Assembly (NCBI GenBank): GCA_020635915.1
Contig: JACJYU010000001.1
Coordinates: 620,001 to 684,000 of the forward strand
Origin: Flammeovirgaceae bacterium
Lineage (GTDB): Bacteria; Bacteroidota; Bacteroidia; Cytophagales; Cyclobacteriaceae
Length of the DNA: 64,000 bases
Reading direction: 5' to 3'
Shown here: positions 45,571 through 55,195 of the stretch, one piece after another
Position numbering within the stretch: position 1 is the first letter of the stretch
How the letters are laid out: the number at the start of each line of letters is the position of its first letter
Notes under the pieces: generated by a model
The model's input: the letters and a program-made list of their open reading frames with translations, nothing else
Told to the model about the DNA's origin: nothing
The model's database searches: none
Translations under genes and position numbers: made by a program

Positions 45571-48111
45571 ATGAAAGCGACATCCCGGGCCATAACCTGT
45601 ATCTGCGCATTGTCCATCCCGTTCTTTTTTGTGACCAAAATATTTGCGCAGCGCGAACCGGTACTCAACCAAATAAAAGTCCCGCACGACTATTACTTCC
45701 GTGAAATGTACCTTCCCCAGTTTACCACCGGGCCAGGTTCGGCCACCTGGTCCCCCGATGGCATGGAAGTGGCCTTTAGCATGGCCGGGTCGCTTTGGCG
45801 GCAAAGGGTCAATGGGGGCACGGCCACGCAACTCACCAACGGGCAGGGATATGATTACCAACCTGACTGGTCGCCCGATGGCAGGTGGATTGTATTTACC
45901 CGTTACACAGGCCAAGCCATGGAATTGCAATTGCTGGATGTATCCAATGGCCACGTTGCCCCCCTCACGGCCGGGGGCGATGTAAACCTGGACCCACGGT
46001 TTTCCCCCGATGGTGCCCAACTTGCCTTTGTGTCCACCAAAAATACGGGGCACTTCAGGATATGGACGGGGCCTTTAAAAGAGGGCAAGCTGGAAAGCCG
46101 GCCCCTCTCCCCCGAACGCGAAACAAAAACCCCCAGGTATTACTACAGCCAGTGGGACCACCAGCTTAGCCCTTCCTGGTCACCGGATGGAACACAATTG
46201 GTATTCGTGGCGAACCCTGATATTGTTTATGGGACCGGGTCGATATACACCGCGCCCGTTGCCCACCCCGATCAGCTTACCCTCATACAAAAAGAAGAAA
46301 CTTCCTGGCGCAACAGGCCCGATTGGTCCCCGGATGGCAAGAGGATCGTTTACGCCTCTTACCTGGGGCGGCAATGGCACCAACTTTGGATGACCACGGC
46401 AAGTGGGGATGGCAACCCCTACCCACTAACGTACGGAAAGTTCGATGCCACCCACCCACGCTGGTCCCCCGATGGCAAGCACATGGCCTACATCTCCAAC
46501 GAAGGGGGCAATACTGCACTTTGGATACTGGACGTATTGGGGGGAAAAACCTACCCCTTGCCGTTGGACAAAAGGGTTTACCTGGCCCCACCATCCACCC
46601 TCACCATAAAAACCATCCAGCCAGGGGGCGGTGAAGTGCCGGCCAGGATCTCGGTTACCGGGGAAGATGGAAGAAGTTACGCACCGGCCGATGCCTGGGC
46701 CCATGCCGATGATGCCTTTGACCGCGGGCAACAGGCATTTGAAAACCTCTACTTCCACAGCACCGGCACCGCCAGAGTGTCCGTGCCCAAAGGCAAGGCC
46801 ACGGTCACTATCTTCCGCGGTCTTGAAAATGCCATCCAAACACAAACGGTTGACATGGCCACAGACCAGGCGATAACGGTGACGGTGCCCTCTTTGCCGC
46901 TTCCCAACAATTGGAAAGGCCATTGGATAAGCGGGGACGTGCATGTGCACATGAACTATGGTGGCCATTACCGCAATACCCCCACGCGGATGGTGGCCCA
47001 GGCCAAAGCCGAAGACCTTGACATCGTGTTCAATACAATCGTAAACAAAGAGCAGCGCATACCCGATATGGATTACTTTTCCACCCTTCCGGACACGGCC
47101 TCTACCCCCGATGTGCTATTGACCCATGCGCAGGAACACCATACCAGTTTTTGGGGGCATCTTGGCTTGTTGGGGTTGGCCGGCCACTACCTCATCCCTG
47201 GCTACTCGGCCTATCCGAACACCGCCAGTCAAAGCGCCTACCCCACCAATTCGGTAATTGCCGACCTGGCGCACCGGCAAGGGGCACTGGTGGGCTATGT
47301 CCACCCTTTTTATGAAATCCCAAACCCTTTAACGGAAAGCATCAGCAACGCCTTGCCTGTGGATGTGGCATTGGGCAAAGTCGATTATTACGAAGTGGTG
47401 GGGTTTAGCTGGCCCCGGCAGAGTGCCGAAGTGTGGCATAGGTTGCTTAACTGTGGTTTCAGGATAAGTGCAGCGGGCGGCACCGATGCCATGGCAAATT
47501 ATGCTTCCTTGCGGGGCCCAGTGGGCATCAACCGGACCTATGTGCACATGGAAGAAGTGCCCGGGAACCCCTTGCAAAAAGAAAAGGCATGGCTAAATGG
47601 GCTAAAGAACGGAAAAACGATGGCCACCAATAGTGCCCTTCTGAATTTTGAAGTTAACGGGGGCAGCCCTGGTGACGAGGTCCGGTTGCAGGGAAAGAAA
47701 TCCAGGGTGTCCTACAATGGGTTTATGCGGTCGGTAGTTCCAATGGACCATTTGGAAATTATCGGTAATGGAAAAGTGCTAAAATCATTTGACCTGAAGG
47801 GCGACCGCACCTCTGCCGATATTTCCGGTACGCTGGTGGTCGACAAAAGCATGTGGGTGTTGCTAAGGGCATGGAACGATAGGGCAAACGCCTCCATACA
47901 AGATTATTACCCGTATGCCACCACCGGGCCTATTTACCTTACTGCCAACAACGCCCCCATCCGCTCCCCGGAAGATGCCCATTATTTTGTTCAATGGATA
48001 GACAAGGTGCATGAAGCCGCCAGCCGGCAGGTATACTTGACCGAAGAAGAACGCAACCTCGTTTTGGACAGCATCCAAAAGGCACGCGGTGTTTTTGAAG
48101 CGCAAAAATAA
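45571..48111 (+). CDS. Secreted TolB-like beta-propeller fused to a CehA/McbA-type metallohydrolase
   Basis: The product has 846 residues. A Sec signal ends near KIFAQ (about 27). Six PD40-type repeats, each with W/F-SPDG (for example TWSPDGMEV, DWSPDGRWI, RFSPDGAQL), make a propeller over about 45-340. A small beta domain follows, then a PHP-like metallohydrolase beginning ISGDVHVHMNYGG (about 452) with further His in LTHAQEHH, WGHLGLLG and YVHPFYE. This C-terminal part resembles CehA/McbA proteins. It is 80 bp downstream of the C45 gene on the same strand, so it may belong to that operon or be independent. It acts outside the inner membrane; the substrate is unknown. Confidence 0.85.
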   Translation: MKATSRAITCICALSIPFFFVTKIFAQREPVLNQIKVPHDYYFREMYLPQFTTGPGSATWSPDGMEVAFSMAGSLWRQRVNGGTATQLTNGQGYDYQPDWSPDGRWIVFTRYTGQAMELQLLDVSNGHVAPLTAGGDVNLDPRFSPDGAQLAFVSTKNTGHFRIWTGPLKEGKLESRPLSPERETKTPRYYYSQWDHQLSPSWSPDGTQLVFVANPDIVYGTGSIYTAPVAHPDQLTLIQKEETSWRNRPDWSPDGKRIVYASYLGRQWHQLWMTTASGDGNPYPLTYGKFDATHPRWSPDGKHMAYISNEGGNTALWILDVLGGKTYPLPLDKRVYLAPPSTLTIKTIQPGGGEVPARISVTGEDGRSYAPADAWAHADDAFDRGQQAFENLYFHSTGTARVSVPKGKATVTIFRGLENAIQTQTVDMATDQAITVTVPSLPLPNNWKGHWISGDVHVHMNYGGHYRNTPTRMVAQAKAEDLDIVFNTIVNKEQRIPDMDYFSTLPDTASTPDVLLTHAQEHHTSFWGHLGLLGLAGHYLIPGYSAYPNTASQSAYPTNSVIADLAHRQGALVGYVHPFYEIPNPLTESISNALPVDVALGKVDYYEVVGFSWPRQSAEVWHRLLNCGFRISAAGGTDAMANYASLRGPVGINRTYVHMEEVPGNPLQKEKAWLNGLKNGKTMATNSALLNFEVNGGSPGDEVRLQGKKSRVSYNGFMRSVVPMDHLEIIGNGKVLKSFDLKGDRTSADISGTLVVDKSMWVLLRAWNDRANASIQDYYPYATTGPIYLTANNAPIRSPEDAHYFVQWIDKVHEAASRQVYLTEEERNLVLDSIQKARGVFEAQK

Positions 48112-48225
48112 TTGCCTGTTCTTATTTGACCATGCCCGCAAGGCAGGCTGGCACCGTGCAAAAATAATCTTTGCATAAAGTGAATCTTACCTTATGATTA
48201 AACGTATTATTGGTGAACCTATGAG

Positions 48226-48233
48226 TAGCTTTG
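48226..48233 (+). promoter_or_regulatory. Candidate -7 box before the 149-residue protein
   Basis: TAGCTTTG matches TAnnTTTG exactly and ends 30 bases before the ATG at 48264. No clear -33 box was found. Confidence 0.35.
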
Positions 48234-48263
48234 CCATTGAACATCGGTTTTTTCTTATTGTAT

Positions 48264-48713
48264 ATGAAAGTAAAGTCCACGATAGAAGATATAAAATTAG
48301 GCGTTAACCTGTTGGCCCGGAATTTAAAGGAGGAACTACACCTGGAAACAGAAGAAAAGTTGGGGCAGGAACAAATGGATTGGATAACGGTATATATTAC
48401 CGGCAAGGAAGGTTTTAAAGAAGAGGTGGCCAGGCGGCTGTACCACTCCCATATAGCTTATATGCCCGGCAATATTGGCAGTGCCCCGGGGGCAGCCAGC
48501 CACGATATGTATTGGGTGGACAAGTCGCTTGATGACCGTGCTTTTAAACTTGCCATTGGTGCCAAAGCCATTTGGAAATACAGGATCAGGGTATATCGTA
48601 GCCTGGAAGAATTCGTCTCTTCCCAGAACAAGGAAACCACTTCATTTACGCCCCAAGATTTGGAGCTGATGGAAGGAATGAGGAAAGGCCTCCATGGCCA
48701 TAAACCCGCCTAG
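48264..48713 (+). CDS. Conserved hypothetical protein
   Basis: The product has 149 residues from the ATG at 48264; an 11-codon upstream extension starting with a non-ATG codon is less likely. It is a soluble, mixed alpha/beta protein: an N-terminal helix (TIEDIKLGVNLLARNLKEELH), then WITVYITGKEG, a segment HIAYMPGNIGSAPGAASHDMYWVD, and a final strand KYRIRVYRSLEEF. It has no signal or membrane segments. I do not recognise the family. It stands alone between the metallohydrolase and the mprF-like gene. Confidence 0.7.
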   Translation: MKVKSTIEDIKLGVNLLARNLKEELHLETEEKLGQEQMDWITVYITGKEGFKEEVARRLYHSHIAYMPGNIGSAPGAASHDMYWVDKSLDDRAFKLAIGAKAIWKYRIRVYRSLEEFVSSQNKETTSFTPQDLELMEGMRKGLHGHKPA

Positions 48714-48858
48714 CATCCGGCCATCCGCGCCCCCGGCACTTTTGCCAATAAGCACAAGGTACTGCCTAATATGCAGGGTATTTTATGGGCAATCCAACGA
48801 TTTCGTGCTAATTTGAAAGGCCAAACTTAAGGCCAAGCCCAAAAGGACGCACCCAACA

Positions 48859-51447
48859 ATGAACAAAGCCGGGCAATTCATTTCACACCTCATTTACAAT
48901 AAATTCTTTTGGCAACTTGTGCTGGCCGCCTTTATGCTTGGCATGGCCGCCTTCTTTATTAAGAACGAACACATTGAACTGGTTCAAATATGGGGCCAAC
49001 TGGCCACCAGCCATCCTGGCTATATCCTCCTGGGGATAGTGTTGACGGGCGTTTATATTGCCCTGCAAGGGCAAATGTATGTTCATAGCTTCAAGGCCCT
49101 GGGCAACCCTATCCCCCTAAGCGCGGGGACGCGGCTGTTCCTTAAACGCAACCTGGTCAGTGTTTTCCTTCCGGCCGGAGGCTTTTCGTCCCTGGCTTTC
49201 TTTGCAAAAGATGTGGAGCATTATGGCCCTACCCGATCCCAAATCCATTTGGCGTCCACGTTGTTTGCGTTTTGCAGTTTGCTCTCCGTTGTTATCGTGG
49301 GGCTGCCCGCCATAGGGGTTGCCTTCCTTTTCCACAGCTTGCAAACCGCGGAAGTCGTTGGTTTTGCATTCCTTATTTTATTGACCATTGGGTTTGTCAT
49401 CATATTGCAGTCGGTGGCCGTCCAGGGCCGTGCTTATCTCTGGCTGTCAAGGGCAATACCTTCCACTGCCGTGGTCCTCAACGAAATGATTGCCCAAAAG
49501 GTTGACCGCAGGCAGTTTTTCATGACGCTGGCAGCATCAACGGCCATCGAGATCGTGGGCATCGTGCATTTGTACGTGGCCATGCTGGCACTGGGCTATA
49601 GTCCCTCCTGGCCGGCCGCGTTTATTGGGTATATCGTTATGGTCATCTTGTTGATCGCCTCCCCTTTCCTGCGTGGGCTTGGCGCAATAGAAGTATCGCT
49701 TACCTACATTCTTGCCCAGTTTGGCTATCCCATTGTTGCCTCCGCCACCATTACCCTCCTGTTCAGGCTGTTCGAATTTTGGATCCCGCTTTTTGCCGGG
49801 ATGGCGAGCTTCTTCACCAAAAGGGACAACCTCATCCTGCGGGTGCTCCCTTCCCTCATCATATTTATCCTGGGCCTGGTCAACATTATTTCTGCGATCA
49901 CACCGGCCATACCTGCCCGGCTTCGGCTGGTGAGGAACTTAATACCGGAAGAGATCATTTCCACCGGCAACACCGTGGTGTTGGTGTTCGGGCTGTTGTT
50001 GCTCATCCTTAGCGTTTTCCTTCTTCAAGGGTCCAGGCGCGCCTGGGCCATTGGCATCTTCCTCACCGGTTTCTCCGTAGTGGGCCACTTGCTGAAGGCC
50101 GCTGACTATGAAGAGGCCCTGCTTGCCCTGGTGGCCGCCTCTTCCCTAATTTACACCAGGAGGTTTTATAAGCTAAAGCCCCACCCCAAGCTCACCCAAA
50201 TTGGTTACCAGGTTTTGCTCTACAGCGTCCTGGCCGTTTTCATCTATGGGGTCACGGGGCTCTACTTCATCGACAAGCGGCATTTTGGCATAGACTTCCA
50301 TTTTTGGAATGCTTGCAAACTGGTGTTTAAGCTTTTCTTTCTTTTCGATGACAGCGGGCTAAACCCCACCACCCCATTTGGCAGGTACTTTTTATACTCG
50401 ATGTATTTTTCTGGAGGGGCGGTGCTCTGTTTCATATTCTTCAGCGTGCTAAAGCCCTACTTTGTCAAGCCCTACAATACGGAACAGGACAGGAATGACG
50501 CCCTACAACTGGTAAAGCAATACGGCCATTCCGCATTGGACTATTTCAAAACCTATCCCGACAAGTTTTATTTCTTTTCCGGGGACAGGCAGGCTTTCAT
50601 CTCTTTTAAAGTAACACGCCATTTTGCGTTTGTACTGGAAGGCCCCGTATATGCAAACGAAGCTTCCTTCCAGGAAATAGTAAAAAGCTTCGATGCCTTT
50701 TGCGATGAGAATGGTTTCGTCAACGTGTATTACAGGGTGCCGGAGCAGTTGTTGCCTTTGTACAAGCAATTGAAAAAAAAGGGGTTGCCCATTGGCGAGG
50801 AAGCCATTGTCGACCTTGCCCACTTCACCCTGGAGGGGGGCAAAATGAAAACCACCCGAAGCGCCATCAACCGCCTTGCCTCCGAAGGGTACAACGTGCA
50901 AATCCATCAGCCGCCCATCAAGGAAGGGTTGCTGCAAAAACTGGAACAGGTCTCCAACAATTGGCTCAAAGAGCTGGGCCGTGAAGAAGTGGCCTTTACA
51001 CAAGGTGTTTTTGACAAGGCCATATTAAAGGAGCAAACCATAATCACCGTGGAAGATGGTGAAGAAAAGGTGTATGCCTTTTTAAATATCATTCCCGACT
51101 ACGCCCCGGGGGAGGCCACTTATGATTTGATTAGAAAAGTACAAGATGCCCCCAATGGGGTGCTGGACATGATCCTGGCCAAGATGCTCTTGTACCTGAA
51201 AGGGCAAGGATACCCCTCCGCCAACCTCGGCCTCGCCCCTATGTCGGGCATTGAAGGGGTCAATTTAACGGAGAAGACCATTAAATACGCTTACGAAAAC
51301 CTGAAAATATTCGGGCACTTTAAAGGATTAAGGAAATACAAAGATAAGTTTTTCCCTCGCTGGGAGAAAAAGTACCTGGTATACAGCCACGACTACCACC
51401 TCCTGCAAGTACCCAATGCGTTAAAGCGGGTATCCAGGGGAAGCTAG
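48859..51447 (+). CDS. mprF: MprF-like aminoacyl-phosphatidylglycerol synthase/flippase
   Basis: The product has 862 residues. The first 540 residues hold about fourteen membrane helices, with the flippase-type block KRNLVSVFLPAGGFSSLAFF near 95-115. Residues 550-860 form the cytoplasmic DUF2156 GNAT-like transferase, with FFSGDRQAFISFKV, ARSAINRLASEGYN-like sequence near 665, and LNIIPDYAPGEATYDLIRK. MprF transfers Lys or Ala from aminoacyl-tRNA to phosphatidylglycerol and flips the product, lowering surface negative charge. The amino acid used is not readable here. It converges with the VirJ-like gene; the two share the sequence CTAG as overlapping stop codons. Confidence 0.92.
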   Translation: MNKAGQFISHLIYNKFFWQLVLAAFMLGMAAFFIKNEHIELVQIWGQLATSHPGYILLGIVLTGVYIALQGQMYVHSFKALGNPIPLSAGTRLFLKRNLVSVFLPAGGFSSLAFFAKDVEHYGPTRSQIHLASTLFAFCSLLSVVIVGLPAIGVAFLFHSLQTAEVVGFAFLILLTIGFVIILQSVAVQGRAYLWLSRAIPSTAVVLNEMIAQKVDRRQFFMTLAASTAIEIVGIVHLYVAMLALGYSPSWPAAFIGYIVMVILLIASPFLRGLGAIEVSLTYILAQFGYPIVASATITLLFRLFEFWIPLFAGMASFFTKRDNLILRVLPSLIIFILGLVNIISAITPAIPARLRLVRNLIPEEIISTGNTVVLVFGLLLLILSVFLLQGSRRAWAIGIFLTGFSVVGHLLKAADYEEALLALVAASSLIYTRRFYKLKPHPKLTQIGYQVLLYSVLAVFIYGVTGLYFIDKRHFGIDFHFWNACKLVFKLFFLFDDSGLNPTTPFGRYFLYSMYFSGGAVLCFIFFSVLKPYFVKPYNTEQDRNDALQLVKQYGHSALDYFKTYPDKFYFFSGDRQAFISFKVTRHFAFVLEGPVYANEASFQEIVKSFDAFCDENGFVNVYYRVPEQLLPLYKQLKKKGLPIGEEAIVDLAHFTLEGGKMKTTRSAINRLASEGYNVQIHQPPIKEGLLQKLEQVSNNWLKELGREEVAFTQGVFDKAILKEQTIITVEDGEEKVYAFLNIIPDYAPGEATYDLIRKVQDAPNGVLDMILAKMLLYLKGQGYPSANLGLAPMSGIEGVNLTEKTIKYAYENLKIFGHFKGLRKYKDKFFPRWEKKYLVYSHDYHLLQVPNALKRVSRGS

Positions 51448-52148
51448 TCAAGCCGGGCGATATTTTCCATTATAAGGCCGGTGAGGAGGGCAGTATCGTT
51501 GTCGTAACGGTGCGAACCGGGGATGTGCTTTATCCTGATTTTTTTGTTTCCTCCCAGGTTTTCTTTCAAATACAAGTCTTCCTCCTGGCCAAATACACAG
51601 AGCACCGGCACATGGCTCTTTAACAATGCTTCCTGCACATTGTATTTGCGCTCCCCCTTCGTGCTGCCGATCAAATCGGAAAGCTTCACTTCAAAATCCG
51701 TTGAATGGGAAGGGGACATTAATGTAATAGGCAATAATTTATCCACAAAGGAGTGTTGTAGCTGCGCAGGTAAAAAAGCCACTACATCAGCACCAAAGGA
51801 ATAACCTACCAATGCCACCTTTTCCAGTTTCCAAAGGGCCAAATAGTGTGAAATAAGCCGCTGTACATCTTCGGCAAACTTTACAGGGTCTTTTGCTTCC
51901 CAAAAGTACTTCCTGCAATCAAACGCCACCACCGGGCAGTGGTTGGCATTGATTTGCCGCACCAACTGTTGGCTGAAATTGTTCCATCCACCATCCCCCG
52001 TGAAATAAACCAAAAGTATTTTTTCCCCGCCCATGGATGGAAACTCCCTAAGTGGCAGGTCGGAAAGGCCAGAGGGGGCACCGGCCAGTGAAGGGCCGGA
52101 CGCCAACATAAACAGCACAAACAAAAAACGGACCGGATAAATTCCCAT
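51444..52148 (-). CDS. VirJ/AcvB-like periplasmic alpha/beta hydrolase
   Basis: The product has 234 residues. A signal sequence ends near SLAGA (about 23). The VirJ domain follows with YFTGDGGWNNFSQQLV (about 49-64), VVAFDCRKYFW, the nucleophile elbow VGYSFGADVVAF (about 114-125), FGQEEDLYL with an acidic residue, and the histidine in HIPGSHRYD. Agrobacterium AcvB/VirJ is, to my knowledge, a lysyl-phosphatidylglycerol hydrolase encoded with the synthase LpiA. Lying tail to tail with an mprF/lpiA homologue strongly supports the same job here: removal of the amino acid from the modified lipid. Confidence 0.88.
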   Translation of the reverse strand: MGIYPVRFLFVLFMLASGPSLAGAPSGLSDLPLREFPSMGGEKILLVYFTGDGGWNNFSQQLVRQINANHCPVVAFDCRKYFWEAKDPVKFAEDVQRLISHYLALWKLEKVALVGYSFGADVVAFLPAQLQHSFVDKLLPITLMSPSHSTDFEVKLSDLIGSTKGERKYNVQEALLKSHVPVLCVFGQEEDLYLKENLGGNKKIRIKHIPGSHRYDNDTALLTGLIMENIARLD

Positions 52149-52235
52149 GGCAAAATGAAAATTAAAAAAGCAAAGTAAAGGATTTTCCTTTCATCACTCA
52201 CAGTGCCCAGGCATCTTTTCCATAAGGAAAACAGC

Positions 52236-52252
52236 CCTGCCAACCTGGCAGG
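52236..52252. repeat. Short perfect palindrome upstream of the DUF4251 gene
   Basis: CCTGCCA, ACC, TGGCAGG: a 7-bp perfect stem with a 3-base loop between two divergent genes. It may be a solitary REP-like element or protein site; no partner copy was seen in the window. Confidence 0.4.
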
Positions 52253-52377
52253 ATTTGAGCCCTTACAAAGGGGGTGGCGCCTTTTCCGACCGTTATGAGG
52301 TACCATTGCCTGCAATAATAAAAATACCATACCCCTGGCGCGACTTTTGACGTTATTAATACAAAAACAAAAAAATT

Positions 52378-52950
52378 ATGAAAGTGGGCAAAATAGGATT
52401 GATTGCAATCCTATTGATGGGATCAATAGGATGGGCAGGTGCACAAAGTACCAACGACAAAAAGGAAAACCGTAAACTTCAAAGGGCAGAAAAGAAAGAA
52501 CAACAGGAGGCTGCTGCCAAAATGATGTATGAGAAAGCCCTTAAATTGATTGAAGGGAAAAACCTCGTGTTGGAGGCCACCACCGTGAGGGGAAAATATG
52601 GAAGCACCATAAATGTGGGCCCCAACAACTTTATCATGGTCGATAGCAGTGAATTTGTGTTGCAAACCTCTTTCCCTGGCGGGGTAGGGTTCAACGGCCT
52701 TGGCGGGATCACTGCCAAAGGAAACGTAACCAGCTATAAGGTGACCAAAAACGAAAAAAACACTATGGTCACGGTACTTGCACAGGTGCACACCTTCGCC
52801 ATAGGCCAGGGCACCCTCACCATTCAGGTGGGCATTGGAGGAAATGCCACTGCCACTTTCGTGAACAACTGGGGCGGAAGGATAGAATTTACCGGGCCCA
52901 TTAAAAGTGTGGAGGACTCCCGTGTGTATGAGGGGATGAGAAGGTTATAA
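52378..52950 (+). CDS. DUF4251 family exported protein
   Basis: The product has 190 residues. A Sec signal ends near GWAGAQ (about 23). A charged helix (KKENRKLQRAEKKEQQEAAAKMMYEKALKLIEG) leads into the DUF4251 beta domain, with LEATTVRGKYG, GPNNFIMVDSSEFVLQTSFPG, GITAKGNVTSYKV, and WGGRIEFTGPIK near the end. The family is widespread in Bacteroidota periplasms and has no known function. It is followed by a bidirectional terminator. Confidence 0.9.
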   Translation: MKVGKIGLIAILLMGSIGWAGAQSTNDKKENRKLQRAEKKEQQEAAAKMMYEKALKLIEGKNLVLEATTVRGKYGSTINVGPNNFIMVDSSEFVLQTSFPGGVGFNGLGGITAKGNVTSYKVTKNEKNTMVTVLAQVHTFAIGQGTLTIQVGIGGNATATFVNNWGGRIEFTGPIKSVEDSRVYEGMRRL

Positions 52951-52960
52951 TAAATGGCAT

Positions 52961-53004
52961 TAAAAAAAAGGAAGGTAGCCCTTTTGCTGCCTTCCTTTTT
53001 TTTT
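52961..53004. terminator. Bidirectional intrinsic terminator
   Basis: An A-run, then GGAAGGTAGC, a 6-base loop, GCTGCCTTCC and nine T make a strong hairpin with one wobble pair. It serves the DUF4251 gene on the plus strand and the fasciclin gene on the minus strand. Confidence 0.9.
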
Positions 53005-53022
53005 GATCCATTGCCCTGAACC

Positions 53023-53571
53023 CTATTGTGCGGGGACCAATACCTTGTCGACCACGTAAACGATGCCATTGGAGCAGTTAATGGTGGCCACAATATTGGC
53101 ACCATCCACGGAAACCTTATCGCCATTTTTGGCCAGCACCACATTTTTCATGTTGGCCTGGTTCAGCTTCTGTCCATCGCGCATCATGTTTTCCCTCATC
53201 ACCCCGATGTAGACATGGTTTTCCAGGATGTCCCTCAATTGGTTTTTGTTTTCAGGCTTCAGCAAGTTATCCAGCGTGCCGGCAGGCAATTGGTCAAATG
53301 CCTGGTTGGTGGGTGCAAACACGGTGAACGGCCCGGCATTGGCCAAAGCATCCACATAATCGGCTGCCTTTAACGCGGCCACCAGCGTGCTGTGGTCAGC
53401 AGACCCAGAGGCCACCTGAACAATATTTTGTTGTGAAACATCATCCTGAACGGTGGCCTGTCCCCCGACAACGGGATTTTGGCCAGAGGCGTCCTGCTGC
53501 TTTTGTTCCCCAGGACTGCATGAATACAATATGGCGGCAACGGCCATCACAAGAAGTTGAAATAATCTCAT
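53023..53571 (-). CDS. Fasciclin-domain lipoprotein
   Basis: The product has 182 residues. A signal with lipobox ILYSC (about 14-18) is followed by a Gln/Ser-rich linker (about 20-48) and one FAS1 domain. The domain has the H1 motif GPFTVFAPTNQAFDQLP (about 83-99), the NQLRDILENHVYIG block, and an ending NGIVYVVDKVLVP. FAS1 domains mediate adhesion or act as small extracytoplasmic modules. It lies downstream of nosY on the same strand, separated by 137 bp, and is perhaps not part of the nos operon. Confidence 0.92.
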   Translation of the reverse strand: MRLFQLLVMAVAAILYSCSPGEQKQQDASGQNPVVGGQATVQDDVSQQNIVQVASGSADHSTLVAALKAADYVDALANAGPFTVFAPTNQAFDQLPAGTLDNLLKPENKNQLRDILENHVYIGVMRENMMRDGQKLNQANMKNVVLAKNGDKVSVDGANIVATINCSNGIVYVVDKVLVPAQ

Positions 53572-53708
53572 ATGGATTGGGTTTTGTTAACTTTCCTGTG
53601 AAATTGCCATTGAATACCAAGGTAAGCAATGACTTAGGTCATGCCCGTGGCTGACAGGGATCAGCGCCCCTGCAAAACCACCTCCCAGGCCTCTCGATCG
53701 GCCTCTCG

Positions 53709-54476
53709 TCAAATGTCCTTCTTTAGGAATTTTCGCATGGCAACAGACAAGGGCAATGCCGCCCATAGAAGCAAAAACAAGAAGGAATAGGTTATGCCCA
53801 TGCCGCTTCCAAAAAACTTTTTGTAAAAGGCACCGGTGTACCCCATCAGGGCAGAGATGTCCAATTTCAACAGGATTATTATCCGGGCAAGGTCCACGGG
53901 GTTCAGCGACACCAACGCCAGGGTTACCTTGTCCAGGGGATAATCGCTGAACGCGTATATCACGTACAGCACAAAACCATCGTAAATCAGGGTGAAATAA
54001 AACCAGAACAAAAGGGAAAGCCCTATCCCTTTGGCCTTGTCACGGGTAAGCACCGAAGCACTAAACGCCAGCGCCACAAAAACCAGGGTGAGCAAAATGC
54101 CCGACAAGATAATATAGACTGTGTCCATGCCCTGGCTAAACAGGGTCATGGGCAGCCCCACGCCTATGACATACGCCATGCTGAGGGCCAGCGACACCGC
54201 GCCAAATTCGCTCAAAAAAATGGATTTCCTGTTGATGGGCTGGGAGAGCAAGAGTTCAATAAACTCATAGGAATTGAAAAAATGTATGGTGGTAAATATG
54301 ATGCTCACCAATGGGACCACCATCAGGATGATGTTCAGCAGGCTAAGAATGGCCTTGTCCGAATTGCCCTCCAGGCTAAACATAGAGAGGGTGACAATGA
54401 ACAGAAAGAAAGTGTACAGGATAACAAACCTGTTCCTCAAAATGTCCAGCAGGACGTATTTCGCTATTTTAATCAT
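53709..54476 (-). CDS. nosY: NosY-like ABC transporter permease for nitrous oxide reductase maturation
   Basis: The product has 255 residues and six membrane helices, with the family-like start KYVLLDILRNRFVILYT, LLLSQPINRKSIFLSEFGAV, and LARIIILLKLDISALMGYTGA near the end. Together with NosF it forms the transporter that delivers sulfur and copper maturation partners, via NosD, to the NosZ copper site. It overlaps nosF by 4 bp. Confidence 0.93.
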   Translation of the reverse strand: MIKIAKYVLLDILRNRFVILYTFFLFIVTLSMFSLEGNSDKAILSLLNIILMVVPLVSIIFTTIHFFNSYEFIELLLSQPINRKSIFLSEFGAVSLALSMAYVIGVGLPMTLFSQGMDTVYIILSGILLTLVFVALAFSASVLTRDKAKGIGLSLLFWFYFTLIYDGFVLYVIYAFSDYPLDKVTLALVSLNPVDLARIIILLKLDISALMGYTGAFYKKFFGSGMGITYSFLFLLLWAALPLSVAMRKFLKKDI

Positions 54477-55195
54477 GCCGTTACACTTTTTTGTTTTCTC
54501 TTCATAATCGTGGCTATCGCCTTGCCAAGCCGTATTTCGCCCGTTTCTTCCTTTAGCAACGCGATGGAATCATTGTATATTAAAGAACCATTGTCCAGGT
54601 AGAGGGCATGTGAGGACAAGTCGTCCAGGTCGCTGAGTATGTGCGAGGTGATGATAAAGGTTTTGTCCGGCCCCATCTGCTTCAGTATTTTTTCTTTTAT
54701 CACCTCCACGGCAAGGGGGTCCAGCCCTGCGGTGGGCTCGTCCAGGATAAACACCTTTGGGTCGAACAAAAAGGCCAGTGCCGCACTTACTTTTTGCCGT
54801 GTTCCACCGGAAAGCGTATGCATCCTTTTGTTCATCAACTTGTCCAGGCCAAACCCTTCAATCAGTTCCTCATCTATGGTTTTACAGTCGGCACGCAGGT
54901 CTTTGATCATCGCAAACAACTGCCCAATGGTCATATTGTCGGGGTACCGGCCGATCTGGGGCATATACCCTATTTTTTCCCTATAGGCCCATTGCCCCTT
55001 TATGGATTCCCCGTCCACTTCAATCTTGCCGTTGTCGGGCACCACCATCCCCAATATGCTCTTGATCAAAGTGGTTTTTCCCGATCCATTGGGGCCGATG
55101 AGCGCATAGGAATGCCCGGATTCAAAATGGGCACTTATCGACTTCAGTACATCCAACGGGCCAAACCTCTTTTCTATATTAGTTACCGATATCAT
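54473..55195 (-). CDS. nosF: NosF ABC ATP-binding protein
   Basis: The product has 240 residues. Walker A is GPNGSGKTT (about 34-42), the Q-loop lies in IGYMPQIGRYPDNMT, the signature is LSGGTRQKVSAALA, and Walker B is VFILDEPTAGLDP. It powers NosDFY. It overlaps nosD by 17 bp and nosY by 4 bp, so the three are tightly co-translated. Confidence 0.95.
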   Translation of the reverse strand: MISVTNIEKRFGPLDVLKSISAHFESGHSYALIGPNGSGKTTLIKSILGMVVPDNGKIEVDGESIKGQWAYREKIGYMPQIGRYPDNMTIGQLFAMIKDLRADCKTIDEELIEGFGLDKLMNKRMHTLSGGTRQKVSAALAFLFDPKVFILDEPTAGLDPLAVEVIKEKILKQMGPDKTFIITSHILSDLDDLSSHALYLDNGSLIYNDSIALLKEETGEIRLGKAIATIMKRKQKSVTA

